50,731 nucleotides of DNA from Candidatus Baltobacteraceae bacterium (GTDB lineage: Bacteria > Vulcanimicrobiota > Vulcanimicrobiia > Vulcanimicrobiales > Vulcanimicrobiaceae), in assembly GCA_036559195.1 (NCBI GenBank), contig DATBTN010000049.1:1-50731 (forward strand), read 5' to 3'. Positions 16,841 to 24,957 of the stretch are shown one piece after another; the stretch's first letter is position 1; each line of letters begins with the position of its first letter. The notes under the pieces are model-generated. The model saw only the letters and a program-made list of their open reading frames with translations, searched no databases and had not been told where the DNA came from. The translations under genes were made by a program, and so were the position numbers.

Positions 16841-18680
16841 AGTACTTCAACAAGATACTCTGCGCGATCGGCGCGGCCACGCTCGCGCCGTAGCCGCCGG
16901 AACGGTCGACAAAAACGGCCATCGCGAACTTCGGCCGATCGGTCGGCGCCCAGCAGACGAACCACGTCGTGTTCGGTCCCGATCCGCCGGCCGTTTCTAC
17001 CGTGCCGGTCTTGCCGGAGTAATGTAATCCGGGGATCGCGAGGCCGTACGCCGTGCCGCCGGGATCGGTCACCTTCGCCATGCCTTGGCGAACGGCTTCG
17101 AAGGCTTGCGGCGTTGCCGGAACGTGTTTGAAAACCGACGGCGCGTAGCGCTTGACGACGTTCCCGTTCGCATCGCGAATCTGCCACACGATGCGCGGAT
17201 GATAGAGCGTGCCGCCATTGATGACGGTGGCGGCGACGTTGGCGATTTGGAGCGGCGTGGCTTGCATGGCGCCTTGGCCGATGCCGAGCGAGCACACGTC
17301 GGCGGGCTCCATCGGGACGCCGAAGGTCTTCATGCTCCACGCGTTGGTCGGCCAATTCCCGGCGTTCTCCCCGGGAAGATCGATTCCGGATTTCTGTGCG
17401 AGTCCGTATGCGAGCGCCCATTTGCGCAGACGCTTGTTGCCGAGCCGCCAGGCCATTTGGTAGAAATATCCGTCCGACGACGCGGCGAGTGCGTGAACGA
17501 ACGCGGTGTCCCCAAGCCCGCCCGAAGCGATGTCGCGCGCGATGTAGCCGCCGCAGTTCCAAGCGCCGGAATCGTAGACGATCTCGGTCGGCGTCACCAC
17601 GCCGTCGCTGATCGCGCCCGACCCGGTCACCATCTTGAACGTCGATCCGGTCGGCGTGGCGGCCGCGATCGCGTCGTCGAAGAGCGGTTGGGCGGGATCG
17701 GTGAGATAGGCCGAAATCTTCTTGTAGTTATCGCTTGCAAACGCGTTGGGGTCGAAGTTCGGGTAAGCGGCGAGCGCCAGAATCGCGCCGCTGTAGGGAT
17801 CGATCGCGATCGCCGCGCCCGAGAGTTTGCGGCCGTGCCCCCACGACTTGATCCCGTCCGCAAGCGCCTTGTCGGCGATCGACTGCAGGCGCCAATCGAT
17901 ACTCGTTACCAAACTGTCGCCGGGCACCGGCTGTTTCGCGGGCAGCTTGACGGCGGAAACCACCTGGCCTTGGGAATCGACGACGATCCGCTGTCCTCCG
18001 GGTTGCCCGCGCAAGTATTGGTCGTACGCAAACTCGAGCCCGTCCTTTCCCACCACGTCGTTCGGCGAGTATCCGCGGTGGCGCAACGTCTTGTATTCCT
18101 CCGCGGTGATCGCGCCCACGTAGCCGAAGAGATGCGAGGCCGTCGTGCCGTACGGATAGTTGCGAATCGGCTGCGCCTCGAGATCGACGCCCGGAAGATC
18201 GTTGAGCAACTCGGAGATGCGCGCGACTTTGGCCACGGAAAGATCGCTCGCCAAAATCACCGGCCCGTAGGGTTCGTAGGTCGCGACTTGCGCGAAGTCG
18301 GTGTAGTTGACGCCGTGATGATGCAGCAAGCGATGTTCGAGTTGCGCCGCAGGAATGCCGATCGTCTGCGCGAGCACGCGCAACTCGCTCGCGACGTCTT
18401 TGACCTCCGAGGGGATGAGCGCTACGACGAACGACGGGCGGCTACGCACCAGCACTTTGCCGTAGCGGCCGTAGATCAACCCGCGCGGAGCCGAAACGGG
18501 AATCAACCGCACTTGGTTGGCTTGCGCTTCGAGCCGGTACTCTTGCCCGTGAACGATCTGCACTTGGATCAGGCGAAACAGGAGCGCCCCGAGCGCGAAC
18601 ACGGTTACCGCGATAAAGGCCCCGATGCGTAACGGCGAGCGCTCCCACGGCGTCTTGCGGCGCTTGTAATACGGAATCAT
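16824..18680 (-). CDS. mrdA: Penicillin-binding protein 2, elongasome transpeptidase
   Basis: The 618-residue protein has a short basic N-terminus, one membrane helix (FIAVTVFALGALLFRLIQV), then the dimerisation domain (APRGLIYGRYG) and the transpeptidase domain. The catalytic serine is in TGSTFKMV (S-x-x-K), the second motif is SSDGYFYQ, and KTGT is in HYSGKTGTVE. PBP2 cross-links side-wall peptidoglycan with RodA under control of MreC. The ATG at 18680 overlaps the mreD stop (ATGA). It is the last gene of the run that begins at rpmA; no rodA follows within the window. Confidence 0.93.
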   Translation of the reverse strand: MIPYYKRRKTPWERSPLRIGAFIAVTVFALGALLFRLIQVQIVHGQEYRLEAQANQVRLIPVSAPRGLIYGRYGKVLVRSRPSFVVALIPSEVKDVASELRVLAQTIGIPAAQLEHRLLHHHGVNYTDFAQVATYEPYGPVILASDLSVAKVARISELLNDLPGVDLEAQPIRNYPYGTTASHLFGYVGAITAEEYKTLRHRGYSPNDVVGKDGLEFAYDQYLRGQPGGQRIVVDSQGQVVSAVKLPAKQPVPGDSLVTSIDWRLQSIADKALADGIKSWGHGRKLSGAAIAIDPYSGAILALAAYPNFDPNAFASDNYKKISAYLTDPAQPLFDDAIAAATPTGSTFKMVTGSGAISDGVVTPTEIVYDSGAWNCGGYIARDIASGGLGDTAFVHALAASSDGYFYQMAWRLGNKRLRKWALAYGLAQKSGIDLPGENAGNWPTNAWSMKTFGVPMEPADVCSLGIGQGAMQATPLQIANVAATVINGGTLYHPRIVWQIRDANGNVVKRYAPSVFKHVPATPQAFEAVRQGMAKVTDPGGTAYGLAIPGLHYSGKTGTVETAGGSGPNTTWFVCWAPTDRPKFAMAVFVDRSGGYGASVAAPIAQSILLKYFKKKL

Positions 18681-19201
18681 CGAGCCGAAAGCGTTTCGCG
18701 ATATCGCAGCGCGAGCATCACTACCGCCACAAAGACGGCGTTGAGCAGTGCCTGCCACAGGCTCTGGTGCAAGTGCAGCGCCGCATACCCGGGCGGATAG
18801 CCCTCGAGCGCCATCACGATCCAAAACAGCAGACTGCGAATCAGCGTCGCGATGGCAACGATCGCCGTCGCGAGCGGCATCGAGTCGGCGAAGAATCCGC
18901 GCGAGAGCATGCCCGCGAGTATCGCGGTGATCGTCGTCGAGATCGTCCACGCGGCGCCGGTCTGCGCCGCTAAAATATCCTCGCCGAGCCCGGCGAGCAG
19001 CCCGTAGACGGCGGCCCGCTTGGCATCCACCCGAATCGAATACCAGACCACGACGACCAGCACCAAGCTCACTTCGGCATCGCGGAAACGGAAGAAATGC
19101 ATCAACTCGACTTGGACGAGCAGCGCTACCGCGAGATAGATTCCCGCGCGCCACCAGACCGGACCCGTAAAGGGCGTCTCCTGCGGTTTACTTCGGGACA
19201 A
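18677..19201 (-). CDS. mreD: Rod shape-determining membrane protein MreD
   Basis: The protein is a multi-span membrane protein (about five hydrophobic helices, including AGIYLAVALLVQVELMHFF, and later IVAIATLIRSLLFWIVMAL), as expected of MreD. It lies between mreC and mrdA. The conserved membrane part starts just after the mreC stop, where no ATG or GTG exists in frame. TTG at 19201 (or 19207), inside the end of mreC, is chosen; neither has a good ribosome site. The choice gives 174 residues, normal for the family. The stop overlaps mrdA. Confidence 0.82.
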   Translation of the reverse strand: MSRSKPQETPFTGPVWWRAGIYLAVALLVQVELMHFFRFRDAEVSLVLVVVVWYSIRVDAKRAAVYGLLAGLGEDILAAQTGAAWTISTTITAILAGMLSRGFFADSMPLATAIVAIATLIRSLLFWIVMALEGYPPGYAALHLHQSLWQALLNAVFVAVVMLALRYRETLSAR

Positions 19202-19949
19202 CGACAACGCGGTCGAGACTCGAAAGATCGACGGCGGGCTTGACGATCGCGGTTTCGTAGAGGCTCGCATCCGAGCGCTCTATCCGGACGATCGTGCCGA
19301 TGAGCGCACCGGAGTGAAAGGAACGGGCCTCGCCCGTGACCACGCGGTCGCCGACCCGCAGCGGGGCGTCCTGCGAAACGTATTCGAGACGCACGCTCGC
19401 CGCGTTCCCTTTGGCGATGCCCCAATAGCGGCCGCGCTGCACGATCGCGGGAATGCTCGAGGTGAAATCGGTGATCAACGCGACCTTGCTCGTGAACGGC
19501 CCGGCCTCGACGATCCGCCCGACGACACCGCCGGCCGCCAGCACCCCGTCGTCGCGGCTCACGCCGTTGCGCGTTCCGCGGTTGATGGTGACGCTGCGAA
19601 CTTCGTTCTCCGGCGGAAAGCCGATGATCCGCGCAGCGATCGCATTGCGATATTCGGCCATGCGCGGCGCGAGCGCGAGCTGTTGGCTGTAGGCGACGAC
19701 TTGTTCGTGTAAGCGGGCATTCTCTTGCTCGATCGCCGTATTTTCGGCGCGGAGCGCTCCGTTTTCACGTTCGAGCTGCGGTAGATCGACGAGCCCGCGC
19801 GAGCCGGCGCGGACGCCGCCGATGACGGCGCTCGCGGCCCCCTCCAGGAGTGCCGCGGCCGTCGTACCGGCAACGGTGATCGGGCTCGCGGAGCCGCTGC
19901 GGGCGGCGCTTACCTGGATCAGCGCAACGAGCGACATGACGATAATCAC
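19188..19949 (-). CDS. mreC: Rod shape-determining protein MreC
   Basis: MreC is the bitopic elongasome protein that links the cytoplasmic cytoskeleton to PBP2. The product has an N-terminal membrane helix (VMSLVALIQVSAA), a coiled-coil region (LERENGALRAENTAIEQENARLHEQV), then the beta-barrel domains with the usual VTINRGTRNGV and GDRVVTGE. GTG at 19949 gives 253 residues but leaves the helix with almost no cytoplasmic tail. The frame stays open upstream to the maf stop and encodes YRDERRLFAVIS, a good cytoplasmic tail, without any standard start, so the true start may be non-standard (see findings). No mreB is in the window. Confidence 0.88.
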   Translation of the reverse strand: MIIVMSLVALIQVSAARSGSASPITVAGTTAAALLEGAASAVIGGVRAGSRGLVDLPQLERENGALRAENTAIEQENARLHEQVVAYSQQLALAPRMAEYRNAIAARIIGFPPENEVRSVTINRGTRNGVSRDDGVLAAGGVVGRIVEAGPFTSKVALITDFTSSIPAIVQRGRYWGIAKGNAASVRLEYVSQDAPLRVGDRVVTGEARSFHSGALIGTIVRIERSDASLYETAIVKPAVDLSSLDRVVVVPK

Positions 19950-20012
19950 GCTGATTACCGCAAAGAGTCGCCGCTCGTCCCGATAGGTAAAGATGTCCGC
20001 TCCCGCCCTAGC

Positions 20013-20621
20013 TTAGGGGCTCTTCGCGTGAGGGTTCGCTACCGGGAACGTAAAACCCAGGCGGCGCAGCGACCGCACGAATCTCGCTAACGGAAAGCCC
20101 ATGACGGTGTAAAAGTCTCCGTCGATGCGCTCGACCAGCGTCGCGCCGTACCCTTGAATTCCGTACGCGCCGGCTTTATCCATCGGCTCGCCGCCGGCAA
20201 CGTACCGTGCGATCTCCGCGTCGTCGAGCGCGTAGAACGTGACGGCGGTGCTCGAGCACGCTTCGACGAGATCGTCTCGCTGCGGCACGCTCACGGCAAA
20301 CGCGGTGTGCACGCGATGCGTGCGTCCGGAAAGTATTTGCAGCATGCGTCGCGCGTCCAGCGCATCTTTCGGTTTACCGTACGCGAGCCCGTCTACATCG
20401 ACGACCGTGTCGGCCGCGACGACGACGTCGCGCGCGTAGGCGCGGCGCACGTCGCCGGCTTTGTTGCGCGCGTGCGCGACCGCGAGCTCGTGCGGCGCGA
20501 TGCCGGGATGCTCGGGCTCGTCGTACGCGCTCGGAACGACCGTGACGTCGAGGTGGAGCGAACGCAGCAGTTCCAGCCGTCGCGGCGATGCGCTCGCGAG
20601 TACGATTCGATCGAGATTCAT
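20013..20621 (-). CDS. maf: Maf-family nucleoside triphosphate pyrophosphatase
   Basis: The 202-residue protein begins at ATG 20621, which overlaps the stop of the preceding lipoprotein gene (ATGA). The Maf signature ASASPRRLELL is near the N-terminus, followed by VVAADTVVDVDG, GKPKDALDARRML and the C-terminal GGEPMDKAGAYGIQGYGA with its Asp-Lys pair. Maf proteins hydrolyse non-canonical or excess dTTP/UTP-type nucleotides and are often found beside mreBCD, as here. In-frame codons upstream of 20621 overlap the neighbouring gene and are not conserved. Confidence 0.92.
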   Translation of the reverse strand: MNLDRIVLASASPRRLELLRSLHLDVTVVPSAYDEPEHPGIAPHELAVAHARNKAGDVRRAYARDVVVAADTVVDVDGLAYGKPKDALDARRMLQILSGRTHRVHTAFAVSVPQRDDLVEACSSTAVTFYALDDAEIARYVAGGEPMDKAGAYGIQGYGATLVERIDGDFYTVMGFPLARFVRSLRRLGFTFPVANPHAKSP

Positions 20622-21007
20622 TGGTAGTGCGTTCCCCCGACCTCGATGTAGCCGGCCGGGTGGCGAAAACGCGGATCGTGATGCGTCCAATGGATGACGC
20701 CGTCGTTACATTCGTATTGGCCCTGCAACGCGATCGGTTCGCCGGCGCGCAGTGGGATCGGCCCGGTTATATCCGCGTTGTCTTCCACGCGCAGTTCGAT
20801 GCCGTTGAGGCGTACGACGAACCCTTCGTGGCGCCCGCTGCGCGATTCACGCGTGCCGAGCACGCGAACGACGGTGCCGGAATCGCGCACTTCCACGTGT
20901 GCCGCGCCGCGCGAACACGCATCCATCGCCGCGCGTACGCCGGGTGCGCCGCCCCCGGAACAGCCGGCGAGCAACATCGCGATCGCCGCGGTGAGCATCT
21001 TACGCAT
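20618..21007 (-). CDS. Small lipoprotein, DUF3465-like
   Basis: The 129-residue product starts MRKMLTAAIAMLLAGCSGG, a clean lipoprotein signal with a LAGC lipobox, so it should be lipidated and held at the membrane. The mature part contains a beta-rich domain with VLGTRESRSGRHEGFVVRL, PIALQGQYECNDGVIHWTHH and a late GYIEVGG. The IHWTHHDP segment resembles the DUF3465 family, whose members are small periplasmic proteins without a known reaction. It overlaps nadD upstream by eight bases and maf downstream by four. Confidence 0.8.
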   Translation of the reverse strand: MRKMLTAAIAMLLAGCSGGGAPGVRAAMDACSRGAAHVEVRDSGTVVRVLGTRESRSGRHEGFVVRLNGIELRVEDNADITGPIPLRAGEPIALQGQYECNDGVIHWTHHDPRFRHPAGYIEVGGTHYQ

Positions 21008-21617
21008 CGTCGGCGGCCGCGATACCGTAGAGATGGTGGGCGGAGATGTATTGCCACACCGGCTCGGGGACGAGGTAGCGCACGGACTTTCCTTGCGCGA
21101 GCAGCGTGCGTATCAGCGTGGCGCTCTCGGGAATCTCCGGCAGGTTCAAGGCTTTGACGCGATCGCGCAGGCGCTGGGGCAAGACGGCGATGGCGCGGGA
21201 GACGGCTTCCATCGCGATTCCCGCGCGCGGCGCCACCACGAAGGCATCGAGCGCGTCGACGACTTCCTCAAAGCGCACCCACGCATTGCTCGCGAGCGAA
21301 TCCGCGCCGGTGATAAACGTCAGCGTCGCATCCGGGTACTTCAGCTTGAGCCGCGGCAGCAGATCGGCGGTGTAGCCGGTGGCGTCGTCGCGCAGATCGG
21401 TATCGTCGAGCGCGAAACGGCGATTGCTCGCGATCGCGCCGAGGATCATCGCGCAGCGGTGCGCGCTATTCGCCCGCGCGCCGTCGCGGTAGTGCGTGTG
21501 ATTCGTCGGAACGAACACTACCCGATCGAGCTCTTCGAGCCGGCGAGCGGATTCGGCAACGAACAGATGCGCGTTGTGGACCGGGTCGAACGTTCCGCCG
21601 AAGATTCCGAGTTTCAC
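21000..21617 (-). CDS. nadD: Nicotinate-nucleotide adenylyltransferase
   Basis: NadD makes deamido-NAD from nicotinate mononucleotide and ATP. The 205-residue protein begins with GTG at 21617, overlapping the obgE stop (GTGA). Seen are the nucleotidyltransferase motif GIFGGTFDPVHNAHL, FVPTNHTHYR, FITGADSLAS and the late LIRTLLAQGKSVRYLVPEPV. The second motif position reads H-N-A-H where H-x-G-H is commonest. rsfS, often next to nadD, is absent here. Confidence 0.9.
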   Translation of the reverse strand: MKLGIFGGTFDPVHNAHLFVAESARRLEELDRVVFVPTNHTHYRDGARANSAHRCAMILGAIASNRRFALDDTDLRDDATGYTADLLPRLKLKYPDATLTFITGADSLASNAWVRFEEVVDALDAFVVAPRAGIAMEAVSRAIAVLPQRLRDRVKALNLPEIPESATLIRTLLAQGKSVRYLVPEPVWQYISAHHLYGIAAADDA

Positions 21618-22876
21618 GAGTACGTGAACTCGAAGCCCCCGATGCGAACCGTGTCGCCCTCTTTCGCGCCCAGTTCGCGGAGTTTTTTGTCGACGCCCAT
21701 CTTCGCGAGAATTTGTTCGAAGCGCGCGAGACCCTCGTCGGCGTCGAAGTCGGTCATCGACGCCAAGCGTTCGACGCGTTCGCCGGCGATGACGAAGACG
21801 TCGTCGTCCTTGGCGATCGTAAACGGCTCGTTCGGTTTGAGCACGATGCGCGGCGCTTCCGGCACGACCACCTCGGGCAGGGGCGTCGCCGCAATCGTCT
21901 TCCACGCGGCGAAGAGCATCTCGCGCACGCCTTCGCCGGTGGCGGAGCTGACGCCGCGAATCTCGGGGAAGCTGGCGCGCAGTTCGCCGAGGCGCTCTTG
22001 CGCGTCGGGGAGATCGAGTTTACTCACGACCAGCAGCGCCGGCTTCTCGCCGAGTTTGGGATTCCAGGCGACGAGTTCGCGTTCGATGATCTCTTTGTCG
22101 TGCAGAATCTCGTCGAGCGGTTTGCCGCCGTCGAGCAGGTGCACGAGCACGCGCGTCCGTTCGATGTGACGCAAGAATTGGTCGCCGAGACCGGCGCCTT
22201 CATGCGCGCCTTCGATCAATCCGGGCACGTCGACCATAACGAACGACTCTTCCTCGGAGATACGCACGACGCCGAGCTGCGGCTCGAGGGTGGTAAAGGG
22301 ATAGTCGGCGATCTTCGGGCGGGCCGCGGAGACGACCGAGAGCAGCGTCGACTTGCCTGCGTTGGGCAGACCGATAACGCCGCAATCGGCGAGCAGGCGC
22401 AGCTCGAGACGCAGCGCGCAACGCTGCCCGGGCTCGCCCTTCTCGGCGAAGTGGGGCGCCTGGCGCTTGCTGGTGGCAAAATGCTGGTTGCCGAGGCCGC
22501 CGCGGCCGCCCTTGGCGACGACGACGCGTTCGCCGGCGGTCTTGAGGTCCACGAGAAAGGCTTCGGGCTGTTCGTCGAGCGTACGGTAGACGAGCGTGCC
22601 GACCGGAACGAAGATGACGAGATCCTCGCCGGCCTTGCCCGACTTGTTGGAGCCGCCGCCGGCTCTGCCGGCTTCGCCGGCGAACTGGCGCTTAAAGCGG
22701 AACTCGACCAGTGTGGAGAGCTCGGGGGTCGCCTCGAGATAGACGGTGCCGCCGTGCCCGCCGTCGCCGCCGGCCGGGCCGCCCTTGGGCACGTACTTCT
22801 CGCGCCGCCAGCCGACGATGCCGTCGCCGCCGCCGCCCGCCGCCACCGTGATTGTGGCCTCGTCGATAAATTGCAC
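21614..22876 (-). CDS. obgE: GTPase ObgE/CgtA
   Basis: Obg is an essential ribosome-assembly and stress GTPase. The 420-residue protein has the glycine-rich N-terminal Obg domain (VAAGGGGDGIVGWRREK, GGPAGGDGGHGG), the G domain with G1 GLPNAGKST, G3 DVPGLIEGAHEG and a VSKLDLPD guanine-specificity loop, and a C-terminal OCT domain (DDDVFVIAGERVERLASMTD). It starts at a GTG with AAGG five bases before it. It follows rpmA, the usual partner, after a 74-base gap holding a hairpin. Confidence 0.94.
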   Translation of the reverse strand: MQFIDEATITVAAGGGGDGIVGWRREKYVPKGGPAGGDGGHGGTVYLEATPELSTLVEFRFKRQFAGEAGRAGGGSNKSGKAGEDLVIFVPVGTLVYRTLDEQPEAFLVDLKTAGERVVVAKGGRGGLGNQHFATSKRQAPHFAEKGEPGQRCALRLELRLLADCGVIGLPNAGKSTLLSVVSAARPKIADYPFTTLEPQLGVVRISEEESFVMVDVPGLIEGAHEGAGLGDQFLRHIERTRVLVHLLDGGKPLDEILHDKEIIERELVAWNPKLGEKPALLVVSKLDLPDAQERLGELRASFPEIRGVSSATGEGVREMLFAAWKTIAATPLPEVVVPEAPRIVLKPNEPFTIAKDDDVFVIAGERVERLASMTDFDADEGLARFEQILAKMGVDKKLRELGAKEGDTVRIGGFEFTYS

Positions 22877-22904
22877 GCCGACCTTACTTCCGCATCAAAT
22901 GAAA

Positions 22905-22923
22905 GAGGACCCTGAGGGTCCTC
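22905..22923 (-). terminator. Hairpin between rpmA and obgE: terminator or attenuator
   Basis: GAGGACCC and GGGTCCTC form a perfect eight-pair stem with a three-base loop, 28 bases after the rpmA stop. On the - strand it is followed by TTTCATTTG, a moderate T-rich tail. It could end or thin rpmA transcripts before obgE, so that L27 is made in excess over Obg. The tail is too weak to be sure that it terminates fully. Confidence 0.6.
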
Positions 22924-22950
22924 ACGTTCGTCGTTCCGATCGAAGCGAGC

Positions 22951-23232
22951 TTAGGCGGCCGCCGAGCGGACGTGCACGTGCTTGCGATTGCGATGCGTCG
23001 CAAACTCGACGGTGCCGTCCACCAAGGCAAAGAGCGTGTGGTCCTTGCCGATGCCGACGTTCTCGCCGGGGTAAAATTTGGTGCCGCGCTGACGAATCAG
23101 GATATTGCCCGCGACCACGACCTGACCGCCGAAGCGCTTGACGCCGAGGCGCTGCGCGTTGGAGTCGCGACCGTTGCGAGTGGAGCCGGCGCCCTTTTTT
23201 GAGGCAAAAAGCTGGAGATCGAACTGGAACAT
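22951..23232 (-). CDS. rpmA: 50S ribosomal protein L27 with cleavable-type N-terminal extension
   Basis: L27 reaches the peptidyl-transferase centre of the large subunit. The 93-residue product reads [20 protein letters not shown] and continues with [18 protein letters not shown], all characteristic of L27. The first nine residues are an extension ending LQLFA before SKKG. In Firmicutes and relatives the same kind of extension (LQFFA) is removed by the cysteine protease Prp. The usual upstream rplU is missing: the next gene on this strand is a phosphatase. A strong promoter sits just upstream, and there is no Shine-Dalgarno sequence. Confidence 0.93.
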   Translation of the reverse strand: MFQFDLQLFASKKGAGSTRNGRDSNAQRLGVKRFGGQVVVAGNILIRQRGTKFYPGENVGIGKDHTLFALVDGTVEFATHRNRKHVHVRSAAA

Positions 23233-23241
23233 AGCCGCAAG

Positions 23242-23270
23242 ACTATAACATCCGGGCCGCTTCGCGTCAA
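23242..23270 (-). promoter_or_regulatory. Sigma70-type promoter of rpmA, nearly leaderless
   Basis: On the - strand TTGACG (23265-23270) and TATAGT (23242-23247) are 17 bases apart, a close match to the housekeeping consensus in both boxes and spacing. The rpmA ATG begins nine bases after the -10, so the transcript should carry only about two to four bases of leader. This fits the absence of a Shine-Dalgarno sequence before rpmA. The promoter likely drives the run down to mrdA. Confidence 0.75.
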
Positions 23271-23336
23271 CGGCCGAAGACGCTCGGCAGGTCGCAGGTC
23301 CCCATTGGGTCGATCGGGGCTGCCCTTGCGCTGGTC

Positions 23337-24158
23337 TCAGACCGTCGTCCGTCGCAGGATAAAGATCGTCGAATCGTCGCGAAGCGGGGCCACGGCGTAG
23401 GATTTCACCGCTTCAAACATTGCCGTCGCGAGATCTTGAGCGCTCAGATGGCGCGAACGAACGAGTTCCTTCTTTAATCCGGCGATCGTGTACATCTCAC
23501 CGTGTGTGTCGGTCGCCTCGGTGAGTCCATCCGTGTAGAAGACGGCCGTGTCGCCAGGTCGGAGCAGGTACTCCTCTTGCCGATAGTCCGTCGTTTCGGA
23601 AATACCGAGGACGATATCGTGGCAATCGAGCGTGATGGTGTCCTGCGCATCGCGGGCGAGAATCAACGGCGGTTCGTGGCCGGCATTTACGACTCGAAGT
23701 TGGCCCGTATCGCAGTCGACCGCACCGAGTAGAAATGTAATGAAATCATCATCGGCCATGTCTTCATACAAGACGACATTTGCATGCGTAACGACCGAGA
23801 CGAGATCGTCGGCGTCTAGCGCTCGAACGAGTCCTCTCACGAGATAGCGAAGCATCAGCGAATTCAGCGCGGCGGCCAATGACTTTCCCGATGCATCCCC
23901 GAGGCCAAAGACGAGTGCGCCGGCCGGCGACTTGTAGAGATCGATATAGTCGCCGCCCACGAGACGCGCCGGCTCGGCACACATTCCCATATCGAATCCG
24001 GGTACGCTCGGAATCGCGATGTCCAACAGTGCATGTTGGATGCGCTGCGCGGCAAGCTCAAAATGCTGCTGTTCGTTCTCGCCGCGCGTGAGCGCCGATA
24101 TCGCCCTGCTCAGGGAGTGCACGGACGAGATGATTGGTGATGCGCCGGGGTCGCTCAC
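23337..24158 (-). CDS. SpoIIE/RsbU-type PPM serine/threonine phosphatase
   Basis: The protein carries the PPM phosphatase core of the SpoIIE/RsbU group: [10 protein letters not shown] and [14 protein letters not shown], with metal-binding Asp residues, then [23 protein letters not shown] and a late [14 protein letters not shown] at 24158 is preferred because AAGGA sits at good spacing; it gives 273 residues. A GTG at 24227 is also in frame but has a poor ribosome site. The segment before the core is helical, with no PAS, GAF or receiver domain that I can see. Such phosphatases usually act on anti-sigma antagonists in partner-switching, but no partner gene is nearby. Confidence 0.85.
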   Translation of the reverse strand: MSDPGASPIISSVHSLSRAISALTRGENEQQHFELAAQRIQHALLDIAIPSVPGFDMGMCAEPARLVGGDYIDLYKSPAGALVFGLGDASGKSLAAALNSLMLRYLVRGLVRALDADDLVSVVTHANVVLYEDMADDDFITFLLGAVDCDTGQLRVVNAGHEPPLILARDAQDTITLDCHDIVLGISETTDYRQEEYLLRPGDTAVFYTDGLTEATDTHGEMYTIAGLKKELVRSRHLSAQDLATAMFEAVKSYAVAPLRDDSTIFILRRTTV

Positions 24159-24322
24159 GTGTTGTTCCTTTTCGGCACCGTGCCCATAGCTGGGCGGAAA
24201 GAGAACGGACGATGCAATGAGCTGCACATCCTATGTATTAATAGCCGGTCGTCTCCAGGGCGGCCTGCCGTGAATAGAAGTTTTCGCTAAACCGGTTTTA
24301 GGGCTTTGGCGAAGCGGAGGGC

Positions 24323-24349
24323 GGGCGCTCGGGCAATTGCCCGGCGCCC
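24323..24349 (-). terminator. Strong GC hairpin downstream of the Asn-rich protein gene
   Basis: CGGGCAATTGCCCG is a perfect palindrome at 24330-24343, extended by GGGCGC and GCGCCC arms with one bulged T. It lies about 20 bases after the stop of the - strand gene at 24370. No T-tract follows on that strand, so termination is uncertain. The rest of the 24159-24369 gap has AAACCGGTTT at 24289-24298 and nothing else that I recognise. Confidence 0.4.
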
Positions 24350-24369
24350 GATGACTGCTTTCGACGCGG

Positions 24370-24957
24370 CTAGTTGATGCTCGTTGCGTAGAACGTGCCG
24401 TTGCTGTAGTAGCCGTAGGCCGTGATCGAGCGTCCGATCTCGATGCGTCCCGTGGCCTGGCGATCGAGCGCCGGCTGATCGTTAATGGTGATGCGGTGGA
24501 GCAGACCTTGCATGATCGTGACCTGGTTGCCGCTGACGCCGACGATTACGCCGCTGACGGTCTGATTGCCGTTCTGATTGCCGTTTCGGCCGTTGCCGTA
24601 ATAGCCGCCGTTGTTGTTGCAGTTGTTGCGGCCGCGGTTGTTGTCTTCGTTCTCGCCGTTGTTGTTGCCGCAGCGATTGTAATTATTGTTGTTGCAGTTA
24701 TTCCCGTAATAGCCGCAATTGTTGTTGTTATTGCGATGGCCGCGGTGATGGCCGCGATCCTTGTGGTTGCCCTGGTCGCCTTGCTGGTCGCCGTGGTCGC
24801 CGTGATTGTCGCCCTCGTCGGCGAGCGCGATCGATGCGCCGGCGCTGAGGAGGCCGGCGGAACCGGCCGTCGGATTCTGAGCCTGGTGCAGGCCGATCGA
24901 TGCGACGGAGCCGAGCCCGAAAGCCGTGGCGAGCAGTGCCGTGTGGAGTTTGTTCAT
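24370..24957 (-). CDS. Secreted Asn-rich low-complexity protein with C-terminal beta domain
   Basis: The 195-residue product starts MNKLHTALLATAFGLGSVAS, a signal peptide, with a strong ribosome site (AAAGGAG) before the ATG. The middle is low complexity: a Gly/Asp/His/Gln stretch (residues about 50-70), then many Asn with Tyr, Gly and several Cys (for example NNNNNCGYYGNNCNNNNYN). The C-terminal part (from VSGVIVGVSGNQVTIM to the end) looks like a small beta-barrel of the DUF5666 kind. The GC-rich codons elsewhere give way to AAT/AAC runs here. The protein is probably exported; the function is unknown. Confidence 0.75.
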   Translation of the reverse strand: MNKLHTALLATAFGLGSVASIGLHQAQNPTAGSAGLLSAGASIALADEGDNHGDHGDQQGDQGNHKDRGHHRGHRNNNNNCGYYGNNCNNNNYNRCGNNNGENEDNNRGRNNCNNNGGYYGNGRNGNQNGNQTVSGVIVGVSGNQVTIMQGLLHRITINDQPALDRQATGRIEIGRSITAYGYYSNGTFYATSIN

